Assembly: GCF_049860565.1 (NCBI RefSeq)
Contig: NZ_CP172056.1
Coordinates: 2,666,001-2,730,000 of the forward strand
DNA length: 64,000 nt
Reading direction: 5' to 3'
Origin: Desulfitobacterium_A nosdiversum
Lineage (GTDB): Bacteria; Bacillota; Desulfitobacteriia; Desulfitobacteriales; Desulfitobacteriaceae
The position numbers and the translations under genes are program-made. Of this stretch, positions 34,960-43,703 are shown piece by piece. Positions within the stretch are counted from its first letter, which is position 1; every line of letters begins with the position of its first letter. The notes under the pieces are model-generated. The model was not told where the DNA came from. It ran no database searches and was given only the letters and a program-made list of their open reading frames with translations.

Positions 34960-36390
34960 ATGAAAATCCTATTTGCTGTAGCTGAGGCAGCACCTTTTAT
35001 TAAAACGGGCGGCTTGGGAGAAGTCGCTGGTTCCTTACCCGTTGCTTTGCAAAGACAAGGTGTTGATGTACGGGTTATTATGCCTAAGTACAGCGCTATT
35101 CCTGAACACTTCCGAAAAGAGTTTAAATTCATTACCCATTTCCAGGTACCTGTCGGCTGGCGGCAGCAATATTGTGGTTTGGAAGAGATGGTCTATAACG
35201 GAGTTCATTACTATTTCATCGATAACGAATATTATTTTAAGCGAGCCACCTTATATAATGAATTCGATCAAGCTGAGCAATTCGCGTTTTTCTCAAGAGC
35301 CGTTTTAGAAAGCCTTCTTCATATCCCGGATTTTCAGCCGGATATCCTGCATTGCCATGACTGGCATACGGCCATGATACCTCTTATGCTCAGAGAGTTT
35401 TACCGGCAGGATCCCTGCCATTTCCGGATTAGAACAGTGCTTACTATACATAATTTGAAGTATCAGGGGGTTTTTCCGCGGGAAGTACTTTTAGATATTT
35501 TAGGTTTAAGTGAAGATTTTTATCAAAATGGTGTTCTCGAATTCCATGGAGCCATCAATTTTCTAAAGGCGGGCCTTATTTATTCAGATCGGCTAACAAC
35601 GGTCAGCCCGACTTATGCCCGTGAGATTCAAACCGAGTATTACGGAGAACATTTGGAAGGCGTTCTGAGGGAACGCTCTGACCGTTTAATTGGAATAGTC
35701 AATGGCTTGGATTATGACGTTTTTAATCCGGATAAAGACCCCTATGTAAAATATCCGTTTTCGTCTTCCCCTGATGCCAAACAAAAGAATAAGGATTTTC
35801 TTCAAAAAAAATTAGGATTGCCTGAAAAAAGCAAGATTCCTATGCTGGGCATGGTCTCGCGTTTAGTCGATCAAAAGGGGCTTGATCTATTGGCTCATGT
35901 CCTTGAAGAGATTCTTGCGCTGGATATTCAGTTTGTTGTGCTGGGAACCGGAGATGCGAATTACGAAAACATGATGCGTTATTTTGCCCATAAGTATCCT
36001 CAAAAAGTTGCGGCACGTATACTGTTTGATGATGAACTGGCGCATCAGATTTATGCGGGGGCTGATCTCTTTCTTATGCCTTCACGCTTCGAACCGTGCG
36101 GCATGGCTCAAATGATGGCTATGCGCTATGGAACAATTCCTGTTGTTCGCAACACCGGTGGCTTATCCGATACAGTTATTCCGTGTGAGGAAGACCCTCA
36201 AAACGGGAATGGCTATCGCTTTTATAATTATAATGCCCATGATTTTCTTTTCACCGTTAAGCGAGCTGTTCAATTGTTCCGCGAGGATCAGCAAGCCTGG
36301 GATCATCTGATGCAAAATGCAATGAATTCTGATTTCAGTTGGGATCGTTCAGCACGAGCTTATCTGGAATTATACGACGAGGTGCTTTGA
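34960..36390 (+). CDS. glgA: glycogen synthase (ADP-glucose)
   Basis: Adds glucose from ADP-glucose to alpha-1,4 chains. The GT5 protein of 476 residues starts with the ADP-glucose loop IKTGGLGEVAGSLP (KxGGL) and has the C-terminal acceptor/donor segment PSRFEPCGMAQMMAMRYG and NTGGLSDTV. AAGGGAGG precedes the ATG. It lies 19 bases after glgD and 24 before the GH13-GH77 fusion. Confidence 0.95.
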   Translation: MKILFAVAEAAPFIKTGGLGEVAGSLPVALQRQGVDVRVIMPKYSAIPEHFRKEFKFITHFQVPVGWRQQYCGLEEMVYNGVHYYFIDNEYYFKRATLYNEFDQAEQFAFFSRAVLESLLHIPDFQPDILHCHDWHTAMIPLMLREFYRQDPCHFRIRTVLTIHNLKYQGVFPREVLLDILGLSEDFYQNGVLEFHGAINFLKAGLIYSDRLTTVSPTYAREIQTEYYGEHLEGVLRERSDRLIGIVNGLDYDVFNPDKDPYVKYPFSSSPDAKQKNKDFLQKKLGLPEKSKIPMLGMVSRLVDQKGLDLLAHVLEEILALDIQFVVLGTGDANYENMMRYFAHKYPQKVAARILFDDELAHQIYAGADLFLMPSRFEPCGMAQMMAMRYGTIPVVRNTGGLSDTVIPCEEDPQNGNGYRFYNYNAHDFLFTVKRAVQLFREDQQAWDHLMQNAMNSDFSWDRSARAYLELYDEVL

Positions 36391-36414
36391 CACTTCATTG
36401 GCAGGAGAGTGGAT

Positions 36415-39400
36415 ATGAAAGTTAAGGTGCGGCATCACTCGCAAAAACGTGTCTATCGAGATCCGTTTGGTGCGGTTGTTTGCGGACAGAATGTTGTGAT
36501 TCGGCTGCAAATCTCTTCGGAGGTTCCTGTTGAGCAGTGTTTTCTTCGTCTGTGGCAAACTGATTCAGAGCAAGAAGTCCTGATCCCGATGCACGTCCTT
36601 GAAAAGAAAGACGTTAAAAACATTACAGATAACTATGAACCAATACAAGGGTGTGTTCACCTTGACAAACATGTCAAAACATCTTTTTTAACTCAATGTT
36701 CATGCTTGGAACTTGATCATACTTGGTTTGAGTGTGAAGTTAAAGGACCTTCTTTACCGGGTCTCGTTTGGTACTATTTTATTTTAAAGATAAACGGTCA
36801 GACGTTATATTATGGCAATAATGAAGAGCGGTTAGGCGGGGCCGGACAACTCTCAGATACACAGCCTCCTTCCTGGCAGATTACGGTCTATAACCGGATG
36901 GAGATTCCTGAATGGTATCGCCGAGGGATTATCTATCAAATTTTTGTGGATCGGTTTTTTAAAGGAGACTCCGAATTTTCAATTAAAGATAATCATAAAG
37001 GGAATGCGCTTCTCCATTTAGACTGGGCAGATAAACCCTTTTATATTAAAGATGAATTGGGGAGAGTTTCGCATTGGGATTTCTTCGGCGGAAATCTTGA
37101 AGGGATTATTCAAAAGTTGCCTTATCTCCACGAATTAGGGGTTAGTATACTCTATCTTAACCCTATTTTTGAAGCAGTGAGCAATCATAAATATGATACC
37201 GGTGATTACCATAAAATTGATCCGATGTTTGGTACGGAAGAAACGTTTGAACGATTGATTGCCGCGGCAAAAGAGTTTGGAATATCGATTATTTTGGATG
37301 GGGTTTTTAGTCATACTGGCAGTGACAGCCTCTATTTCAATAAAAACGGTAATTATCCAAGTATAGGGGCATTCCAGTCGCCGGAATCACCGTATTATGA
37401 CTGGTACACCTTTGAGCCTGGGGGCAAGAAATATAATTGTTGGTGGGGAGTTGAAGATCTTCCTGAAGTGGATGAGATGAATCCTTCGTACCGGCAGTTT
37501 ATCTACGGAGAGAACGACAGTGTAATTCAAAAATGGATGGATAAAGGGGTTTTAGGTTGGCGTCTTGATGTTGCAGACGAACTTCCCGATTTGTTTATCC
37601 AGGAAATGCGGCAAGCCGTAAAGAGGTTAAACCGCGAGGCAGTGCTTATCGGTGAGGTCTGGGAGAATGCCTCGAATAAAATAAGTTATGGTCAGCTCCG
37701 TCAGTATTTTTGGGGCCGGGAGCTGGATGGAACAATGAACTATCCGCTGCGCGAGGCCTTTCTTCGTTTCCTAATCGGAGAAGGGGATTCTTCTACGGTG
37801 CACCGTCAAGTCATGAGTTTATACGAAACGTATCCGCGTAAGAACTTTTATGCCTTGATGAATGTGATAGGAAGCCATGATCGGATACGTGTCCTGACTG
37901 CGTTGGGAGAAGCGCCTTCCGAGGACACGTTAACCAACAGTGAACGACGGAATTTTAAGCTTTCCCCTGAAAGGTACCAGCTTGCCGTTCAACGGCTAAA
38001 ACTCTTAAGCATGATTCAAATGACATTCCCAGGGATTCCCAGTATTTATTACGGGGATGAAGCTGGGCTTGAGGGCTATGAAGATCCCTATAATCGAGGA
38101 ACCTTTCCCTGGGGAAGAGAAAATTTAGACCTCGTTTATTGGTTTAAACGCTTGATTCGGTGGCGCAAGGAATATGAAGTTTTACAAACGGGAGATTTTA
38201 GATCGTTTTGTTTTGAGCCCGATGTTTACGGACTTGAACGTGCTGGCGAAGAGGAAGCTATAATTACCTTAGTAAACCGCAGTCTGAGCATGCCGCACGA
38301 AGTTGAACTGAATTTAGATACGGATAATGCCCTTATCGTTATCGATTTGCTGACAGGTAAGAAACTCGTGGATCATAAATTGGCAACGGGTGAAAAACTG
38401 GTTGTAAACCTGGAACCGTTATCAGGACGCGCATTGTTTGTTAAAAAAAATCCGCCTCATTCTAAACTAAAACGCTCGGCTGGGGTACTGCTTCATATCA
38501 GTTCTTTGCCTTCTCTCTGGGGAATAGGGGACTTGGGTTCTTCCGCTTACCATTTTGTTGACTTTCTTGCCGAAACGAATCAATCCTTATGGCAGGTTTT
38601 GCCTCTTAATCCTGTCGGTTCCGGCGATTCACCCTATCAAAGCAGTTCAGTCTTTGCCGGGAATCCATTGCTGATCAGTGTTGATCGCTTGCTTGAAGAG
38701 GGACTTTTGCAGGAAGAGCAAGTTAAAGAAGCCTTATTGAAGGCATCAGAAAAGATATCAGATCCTGATTTTGAAGGCTTAAAGAGGCTCAAGGAAAATC
38801 TTTTGCGTCAGGCTTACTCCGTTTTTCAAACAGTTATCAAAAAGCAAAGATCTAAAGCGGTTTCCAATTTAGATAAAACTTCAATCGATAACTCAACTTC
38901 AAAATTAGGACCCGCTAATTCTTATTCTTCATATCTGACGTTGTCTGATTACGAGGAATTTCTTGAAAAACATTCAGATTGGCTCAATGATTTTGCCCTT
39001 TTCCAAGCTCTAAAAAAGGAGTTCAAGGGAGCTCCATGGTTTGAATGGGAAGAAGAATTTGCAATGCGCAGTCCTGAAAAACTAAAGGAATATACGCAAA
39101 GATTAACCGATGAAATTGAGTTTAATCAATTTGTCCAATATACCTTTTATTTTCAGTGGCAGGAGCTTAAAGCCTACGCATCATTGAATAATATTCAGAT
39201 TATAGGAGATATGCCTCTCTACGTTGCTTCAGACAGTTGCGATGTATGGGTTAACCGTAAATTTTTTAAACTGGATGAAAGGGGTAAGCCAAGTAAAGTT
39301 GCAGGTGTCCCACCCGACTACTTTAGTAAGACGGGACAGCTTTGGGATAATCCGGTTTATAATTGGGAAGCCCTAGCGGCTTCAGACTATGTTTGGTGGA

Positions 39401-40035
39401 AAAAAAGGCTTAAACATTCTTTAAGCATATTCGATTATGTACGGGTTGATCATTTCCGGGGGCTTGAGGCGTATTGGGAGATTGATGCTGAAGAAGAAAC
39501 GGCGATTAATGGAAGATGGCTGAAGGGCCCAGGCAAGCGTTTTATGGAAAGCTTAATCAGCGAATTTGGTGAATTGCCGTTAATTGCTGAGGATTTAGGG
39601 GTTATCACACCGGAAGTCGATTCACTTCGCCAGATCTTTGGTTTGCCGGGAATGAAAGTTGTTCAGTTTACACCTCTGCACGAAGTCGCCGACTTAGAGC
39701 CTCAATTTATTTATTACTCAGGAACACATGATAACAATACGTTGCTGGGATGGCGCATATTGCAAATGCAATCTGACCTGGTCGGTGAGACTGAGGAGAT
39801 CAAAATCAGACAAGAATGTCGCGCCTTGATAGAGAAGATGTTTGAGGGTCAAGCAGCATGGGTCATATTACCGCTTCAAGATATCCTTGGCTTGGATGAT
39901 GGAGCGCGGATGAATACACCTGGGACTGTCGGAGATAACTGGAAATGGCAGTTTGCCTCGGAATTATTAACGGATGATGTTAAAGAGTGGCTTAAATTTC
40001 TGACGAAAAGAGTGCAAAGGAACTTATTAGTTTAG
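36415..40035 (+). CDS. fusion of GH13 alpha-amylase-type enzyme and GH77 4-alpha-glucanotransferase
   Basis: A 1206-residue two-enzyme protein. Residues about 1-145 form a beta-sandwich like the N-terminal domain of cyclomaltodextrinase/neopullulanase enzymes. A GH13 domain follows to about 680 with catalytic D in GWRLDVADE, E in LIGEVWEN and NVIGSHDRIR. A short linker leads to a complete GH77 (MalQ) domain from about 690 with nucleophile D in VRVDHFRGLEAYWEI, E in LIAEDLGVITPEV and SGTHDNNT. No signal peptide is present, so it works on intracellular glycogen or maltodextrins. AGGAGAG at 36403-36409 supports ATG 36415. Similar fusions exist in Clostridia. Confidence 0.93.
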   Translation: MKVKVRHHSQKRVYRDPFGAVVCGQNVVIRLQISSEVPVEQCFLRLWQTDSEQEVLIPMHVLEKKDVKNITDNYEPIQGCVHLDKHVKTSFLTQCSCLELDHTWFECEVKGPSLPGLVWYYFILKINGQTLYYGNNEERLGGAGQLSDTQPPSWQITVYNRMEIPEWYRRGIIYQIFVDRFFKGDSEFSIKDNHKGNALLHLDWADKPFYIKDELGRVSHWDFFGGNLEGIIQKLPYLHELGVSILYLNPIFEAVSNHKYDTGDYHKIDPMFGTEETFERLIAAAKEFGISIILDGVFSHTGSDSLYFNKNGNYPSIGAFQSPESPYYDWYTFEPGGKKYNCWWGVEDLPEVDEMNPSYRQFIYGENDSVIQKWMDKGVLGWRLDVADELPDLFIQEMRQAVKRLNREAVLIGEVWENASNKISYGQLRQYFWGRELDGTMNYPLREAFLRFLIGEGDSSTVHRQVMSLYETYPRKNFYALMNVIGSHDRIRVLTALGEAPSEDTLTNSERRNFKLSPERYQLAVQRLKLLSMIQMTFPGIPSIYYGDEAGLEGYEDPYNRGTFPWGRENLDLVYWFKRLIRWRKEYEVLQTGDFRSFCFEPDVYGLERAGEEEAIITLVNRSLSMPHEVELNLDTDNALIVIDLLTGKKLVDHKLATGEKLVVNLEPLSGRALFVKKNPPHSKLKRSAGVLLHISSLPSLWGIGDLGSSAYHFVDFLAETNQSLWQVLPLNPVGSGDSPYQSSSVFAGNPLLISVDRLLEEGLLQEEQVKEALLKASEKISDPDFEGLKRLKENLLRQAYSVFQTVIKKQRSKAVSNLDKTSIDNSTSKLGPANSYSSYLTLSDYEEFLEKHSDWLNDFALFQALKKEFKGAPWFEWEEEFAMRSPEKLKEYTQRLTDEIEFNQFVQYTFYFQWQELKAYASLNNIQIIGDMPLYVASDSCDVWVNRKFFKLDERGKPSKVAGVPPDYFSKTGQLWDNPVYNWEALAASDYVWWKKRLKHSLSIFDYVRVDHFRGLEAYWEIDAEEETAINGRWLKGPGKRFMESLISEFGELPLIAEDLGVITPEVDSLRQIFGLPGMKVVQFTPLHEVADLEPQFIYYSGTHDNNTLLGWRILQMQSDLVGETEEIKIRQECRALIEKMFEGQAAWVILPLQDILGLDDGARMNTPGTVGDNWKWQFASELLTDDVKEWLKFLTKRVQRNLLV

Positions 40036-40056
40036 TATAATCCAGAACATTTTTTG

Positions 40057-40088
40057 GGGCACCTGTTGTATAAAGGGTGCCCTATTTC
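40057..40088 (+). terminator. hairpin after the glycogen operon
   Basis: GGGCACC at 40057-40063 pairs perfectly with GGTGCCC at 40076-40082; the following tail TATTTCT is only moderately T-rich. Confidence 0.5.
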
Positions 40089-40123
40089 TAATATAGTAAA
40101 TCAACTGAACTTAAATCTTCTGA

Positions 40124-40152
40124 TTGACTTTTAAGTTGCATCACGGTATTAT
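40124..40152 (+). promoter_or_regulatory. sigma-A promoter of the sulfur island
   Basis: TTGACT at 40124-40129 and TATTAT at 40147-40152 are separated by 17 bases, a strong promoter match about 150 bases ahead of ssuB. The long leader contains a cluster of ACTAAT hexamers. Confidence 0.6.
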
Positions 40153-40155
40153 CAT

Positions 40156-40271
40156 ACTAATAAAACCAACTAATCTAGTAAAAATACTAATAATTCATTT
40201 CGTGTTGTTTTGTTTTTATTTTGGCTTTAATACATCGATATTTTTTTACCCATAAAGCATAGTAAACTAAT
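40156..40271. promoter_or_regulatory. four direct ACTAAT hexamers, possible operator
   Basis: ACTAAT occurs at 40156-40161, 40169-40174, 40186-40191 and 40266-40271, all in the same orientation and the first three just downstream of the promoter. Their position would suit repressor binding at the start of transcription of a sulfur-controlled operon. No known sulfur-regulator consensus is matched; AT-richness makes chance occurrences plausible. Confidence 0.25.
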
Positions 40272-40301
40272 ATGTTATATAGACAATAAGGAGGGAGCAT
40301 T

Positions 40302-41141
40302 ATGAGTTTAGTTATTAAAAAAATAACAAAAGATTATTTTAATAAGCGTCAGTCCATACATGTTCTTGATGAGGTCAAGCTTCAGGTAGAAAAAGGCGAG
40401 TTCGTTTGTCTTTTAGGTCCCTCGGGATGCGGTAAATCTACTCTTCTAAATATCATTGCAGGATTAGACGAAGCGACCTCAGGTGAAGTGAGCTTAAATG
40501 GGCAACAAATATCTGGTCCTGGTCCGGATCGTGTTGTAATGTTTCAGGAATCTGCTTTGTTTCCTTGGCTGAAAGTCATCGATAATGTTGAATTTGGGAT
40601 GAAGCTTGCCGGAGTTCCTAAACACGAACGCCAAGAAAAAGCTTTAAAATATTTAAAAATGGTTCATCTTACTAAGTTTAAAAATTCATATATTCACGAA
40701 CTATCCGGCGGAATGAAGCAAAGGGTTGCGCTTGCACGTGCTTTAGCGCTGGATTCAGAGATTCTCCTGATGGATGAACCGTTTGCAGCGCTTGACAGCC
40801 AAACTAAACGCATTTTACAAAATGAGCTGCAGCGTATTTGGTCGCAGACCCATAAAACCATTATTTTTGTGACACACAGTGTTGAGGAAGCCGTTTTACT
40901 CGCTGATCGGATTGTCGTTATGGCAGCGAATCCGGGGCGGATAAAAGCTGAGTTTCGTTTGGACTTAGAAAGGCCGCGCTACCTCGAAGATGCTCAATTG
41001 AGAGCTATAGTTGCAGAGATCATGAATGATCTGAAAGAGGAGGTAGAAAAGGTTGCTCAAGAGGAATTCGACCTTGAGTGGAGTGCTGGGAAGAATCATC
41101 TTTTATCTGCTGGTGATTCTTCTGTGGGAATTCGTTTATAA
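40302..41141 (+). CDS. ssuB: ABC transporter ATP-binding protein, SsuB/TauB-like
   Basis: A 279-residue importer ATPase with Walker A GPSGCGKST near 45, signature LSGGMKQRVALARAL and Walker B ILLMDEPFAALD. AAGGAGGGAG precedes the ATG. The permease that follows starts 89 bases before this gene ends, so the C-terminal 29 codons are read in two frames. With ssuC here and an SsuA-like lipoprotein at the end of the island it would make a sulfonate or related importer. Confidence 0.88.
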   Translation: MSLVIKKITKDYFNKRQSIHVLDEVKLQVEKGEFVCLLGPSGCGKSTLLNIIAGLDEATSGEVSLNGQQISGPGPDRVVMFQESALFPWLKVIDNVEFGMKLAGVPKHERQEKALKYLKMVHLTKFKNSYIHELSGGMKQRVALARALALDSEILLMDEPFAALDSQTKRILQNELQRIWSQTHKTIIFVTHSVEEAVLLADRIVVMAANPGRIKAEFRLDLERPRYLEDAQLRAIVAEIMNDLKEEVEKVAQEEFDLEWSAGKNHLLSAGDSSVGIRL

Positions 41142-41850
41142 GCTTGGAGTTGATGTTTTTAGGATATGGAAAGCCTATATTTTCCCTTCGCCTGTTTCCG
41201 TTTTTCATACACTTTGGCATATGATTTTGGATCATACATTAGGAATCGCTATTTTATCCAGTATGCGGCGTATTATTTTGGGGTATTTGCTTTCGCTTGT
41301 ACTCGGCGTAATCATAGGCTTCATTCTGGTTAAATTTAAATACCTTAATGATAATTTACGTCCTATTATTCTAGGACTTCAAACTCTTCCGAGCATCTGT
41401 TGGTTACCTTTTGCGATTCTTTGGTTTGGGTTAAATGAGAGCTCCATCCTCTTCGTGATTACCATTGGTTCAACCTTTGCCATTGCTATTGCTACAGAAT
41501 CAGGGATTAAAAATATCAATCCTCTCTATATACGGGCAGCGAAGACCATGGGCGCCAAGGGGTTTAATATTTATCCGAACGTAATTATTCCCGCGAGCCT
41601 TCCTTCATTTATTTCCGGAATGAAACAAGGCTGGTCTTTTGCATGGCGGGCACTGATGGCAGGTGAAATGCTTTCATCTACAAAAGGACTTGGCCAAGTG
41701 CTTATGGTAGGAAGGGATTTGGCAGATATCAGTCAGGTTATGGCTGTGATGGTCGTTATTATTGTTTTGGGACTTGTGGTTGACAACCTCGTCTTTGGAC
41801 GTTTGGAAATTAATGTTCGACAAAAATGGGGCTTAGAAAGAGCAGCATAA
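41053..41850 (+). CDS. ssuC: ABC transporter permease, SsuC/TauC-like
   Basis: A 265-residue permease with about six helices and an EAA-type loop around AAKTMGAKGFNIYPNVIIPASLP. TTG 41053 is supported by GAGGAGG about 8 bases before it and by the need for residues ahead of the first helix (IIFYLLVILLWEFVY). This start means an 89-base out-of-frame overlap with ssuB. It ends 17 bases before the sulfur carrier start. Confidence 0.85.
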   Translation: MLKRNSTLSGVLGRIIFYLLVILLWEFVYKLGVDVFRIWKAYIFPSPVSVFHTLWHMILDHTLGIAILSSMRRIILGYLLSLVLGVIIGFILVKFKYLNDNLRPIILGLQTLPSICWLPFAILWFGLNESSILFVITIGSTFAIAIATESGIKNINPLYIRAAKTMGAKGFNIYPNVIIPASLPSFISGMKQGWSFAWRALMAGEMLSSTKGLGQVLMVGRDLADISQVMAVMVVIIVLGLVVDNLVFGRLEINVRQKWGLERAA

Positions 41851-41867
41851 GAGAAAGGATGACTATT

Positions 41868-42077
41868 TTGATAATCAAAGTCAACGGGAAAGAAGTTACC
41901 TTAGAAAAAGAAGTGACAATTAAAGAACTTCTCGTAATTCAGGAGGTCGAAATGCCTGATTATGTAACTGTACAGGTTAATGAAGAACTCGTGGATCAAG
42001 GGCGGTTCAACGAGGTCCGGGTGAAGGAGCAGGATACGATTGAATTTCTTTATTTCATGGGGGGCGGGAGTTTCTGA
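41868..42077 (+). CDS. ThiS/MoaD-like sulfur carrier protein with C-terminal extension (HcyS-like)
   Basis: A 69-residue ubiquitin-like protein beginning IIKVNGKEVTLEKEVTIKEL and ending GGGSF. Sulfur carriers normally end in an exposed Gly-Gly that is adenylated and thiocarboxylated; here two residues, Ser-Phe, follow the glycines, so the protein should be inert until trimmed. A JAMM protease and E1-like protein are encoded just downstream, matching the HcyS/HcyD/HcyF arrangement. TTG 41868 is chosen as AAAGG lies 9 bases upstream and the protein then has typical ThiS length; ATG 41859 abuts that site. It is not accompanied by thiamine genes (thiG, thiH), arguing against a thiazole role. Confidence 0.82.
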   Translation: MIIKVNGKEVTLEKEVTIKELLVIQEVEMPDYVTVQVNEELVDQGRFNEVRVKEQDTIEFLYFMGGGSF

Positions 42078-42132
42078 CCTAAAGACTTATTAGAGCCTAG
42101 TTATAGAAATTTAAGGAAGAGAGGGATCAAGG

Positions 42133-42942
42133 ATGGCTTTTACAGATGAACAGCTTGATCGGTATTCCCGACATATTATCCTGAAAGAAGTCGGAGCTAA
42201 AGGACAGAAAAAATTATTAGACAGTAAAGTCCTTGTTATTGGTACAGGCGGACTTGGAGCTCCGGCCACAATGTTTTTAGCGGCTGCCGGGGTAGGAACC
42301 ATTGGATTAGTTGATAATGACGTCGTCGATTTGTCTAATCTTCAACGCCAGATTATTCATTTTACCGGGGATGTAGGCAAGCCGAAGGTTGTTTCCGGGC
42401 AGGAAACAATCCATCTTATGAATCCTGATATTAATGTTGTAACCTATCAGGAATGGGTAAGTGCTCAAAATATTGAGCAAATCATTAAGGATCAGGACTA
42501 TGACTTTATCATTGACGGAACGGATAATTTTCCGGCAAAGTTCTTAATCAATGATGCATGTGTCTTTTTGAAGAAACCCTTTTCCCATGCAGGGATCATT
42601 CGTTTTCAGGGTCAAACCATGACTTATGTTCCTGGACAAGGTCCTTGTTATCGTTGTATCTTCCATAATCCACCCCCGCCAAATGTGGTTCCGACCTGTA
42701 AACAAGCAGGAGTGCTGGGTGTTATAGGCGGAATTATCGGTACTATTCAAGCCACTGAGGCGATCAAATATATCCTGGGCATCGGTGAGCTGCTCACCGG
42801 ATATCTGCTTACCTATGACGCCTTGTCCATGGAATTTGAAAAGATCAAGCTGGCGGATAATCCAAATTGTCAAGTTTGCGGTGATCACCCGACAATTACT
42901 GAACTCATTGATTATGAACAAGCTCAATGCGATTTAAAATAA
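42133..42942 (+). CDS. E1-like ThiF/MoeB/HesA adenylyltransferase (HcyF-like)
   Basis: Activates the carrier C-terminus with ATP. The 269-residue protein has the nucleotide loop GTGGLG at 37-42, the DNDVVDLSNLQRQ arginine segment, DGTDNF, a candidate catalytic C189 (VVPTCKQ) and a structural zinc site from C172, C175, C246 and C249. It has no C-terminal rhodanese domain, so sulfur must come from another donor, possibly sulfide or the TusA-like protein. AAGGAAGAGAGGG precedes the ATG. It lies between the carrier and the JAMM protease genes. Confidence 0.88.
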   Translation: MAFTDEQLDRYSRHIILKEVGAKGQKKLLDSKVLVIGTGGLGAPATMFLAAAGVGTIGLVDNDVVDLSNLQRQIIHFTGDVGKPKVVSGQETIHLMNPDINVVTYQEWVSAQNIEQIIKDQDYDFIIDGTDNFPAKFLINDACVFLKKPFSHAGIIRFQGQTMTYVPGQGPCYRCIFHNPPPPNVVPTCKQAGVLGVIGGIIGTIQATEAIKYILGIGELLTGYLLTYDALSMEFEKIKLADNPNCQVCGDHPTITELIDYEQAQCDLK

Positions 42943-42957
42943 ACGAGGTAATTTGCC

Positions 42958-43398
42958 ATGACCATTCTTTTGAAAAATCACCATTACCAGGAGATCATTT
43001 CATATGCTCGGGAGAAGCTGCCGAATGAAGCCTGTGGTTTATTGGCAGGCCGGGTCGAGAATGACATGAAGATCATCGAAGAAGTCTATTATCTCACGAA
43101 TATCGATCAAAGTCCGGAGCATTTTTCTATGGATCCCAAAGAACAGTTTGCAGCAATTAAAGCTATCCGCAGCAAAGACTGGCAGCTGCTCGGAAATTTT
43201 CACAGCCATCCCAGTTCGCCTTCAAGACCTTCACAGGAAGATATTCGTTTAGCCTTTGATCCTGAAGCAAGTTATTTCATCTTATCGCTAAAGGACAAAG
43301 TCAAGCCTGTGCTTAAAAGCTTCAAAATTAAAGAAAAGGCAGCAAGCGAAGAGAAGTTATGCTTTACTCACAAGATAGAACCTAGTGTAAAGACCTAA
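42958..43398 (+). CDS. JAMM/MPN+ metalloprotease, Mec+/HcyD-like
   Basis: A 146-residue zinc isopeptidase-like enzyme with a complete JAMM site: E24 (NEACG), H82 and H84 (FHSHP), S92 and D95. Related Mec+ and HcyD proteins remove residues after the Gly-Gly of a sulfur carrier, or release the amino acid formed on it. The neighbouring carrier ends in Gly-Gly-Gly-Ser-Phe, giving an obvious substrate. A CGAGGTAA-like site precedes the ATG, 15 bases after the ThiF-like gene. The gene is followed by the second repeat element. Confidence 0.88.
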   Translation: MTILLKNHHYQEIISYAREKLPNEACGLLAGRVENDMKIIEEVYYLTNIDQSPEHFSMDPKEQFAAIKAIRSKDWQLLGNFHSHPSSPSRPSQEDIRLAFDPEASYFILSLKDKVKPVLKSFKIKEKAASEEKLCFTHKIEPSVKT

Positions 43399-43400
43399 AG

Positions 43401-43665
43401 ACCAGTAAGCATAGCTTCTCGCATAGAAACGAACGATTTCGCGGAGGAGCGATAAAGCGTACGACGTTTCTGTGGGTTAGCGGAGCCAGTGGTTAACATC
43501 AGGTATTACCCTGAGGTTTGGCACGAAAGTGTCCGGTGGACATTTTTGCTCGAAGCGGCTATCTCCAAAGAATGCTTATCCGCTGAAGATAGCTCCCGCG
43601 GAAGCGAGTGCGCAAGCTCTGTAGCAATTAAGTGAGTGGATATGCGTGAAGCTACACGACCCAGA
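43401..43665. repeat. palindromic intergenic repeat element, copy B
   Basis: Imperfect inverted termini ATAGCTTCTCGCATA at 43411-43425 and TATGCGTGAAGCTA at 43641-43654 enclose about 215 bases. Landmarks shared in order with the element at 7.44-7.67 kb are GCATAGAA, GAACGATT, CGCGGAGG, ACATCAGGTATT, AGGTTTGGC and GGATATGCG. A further internal palindrome, GCTATCT near 43558 and AGATAGC near 43588, lies in a segment that copy A lacks. It fills the 305-base gap between the JAMM protease and sulfite reductase genes; no gene is supported in it. Confidence 0.7.
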
Positions 43666-43703
43666 TATAAATAGTTTCATATGAGCTGAGGAGGAAGAGA
43701 TTG

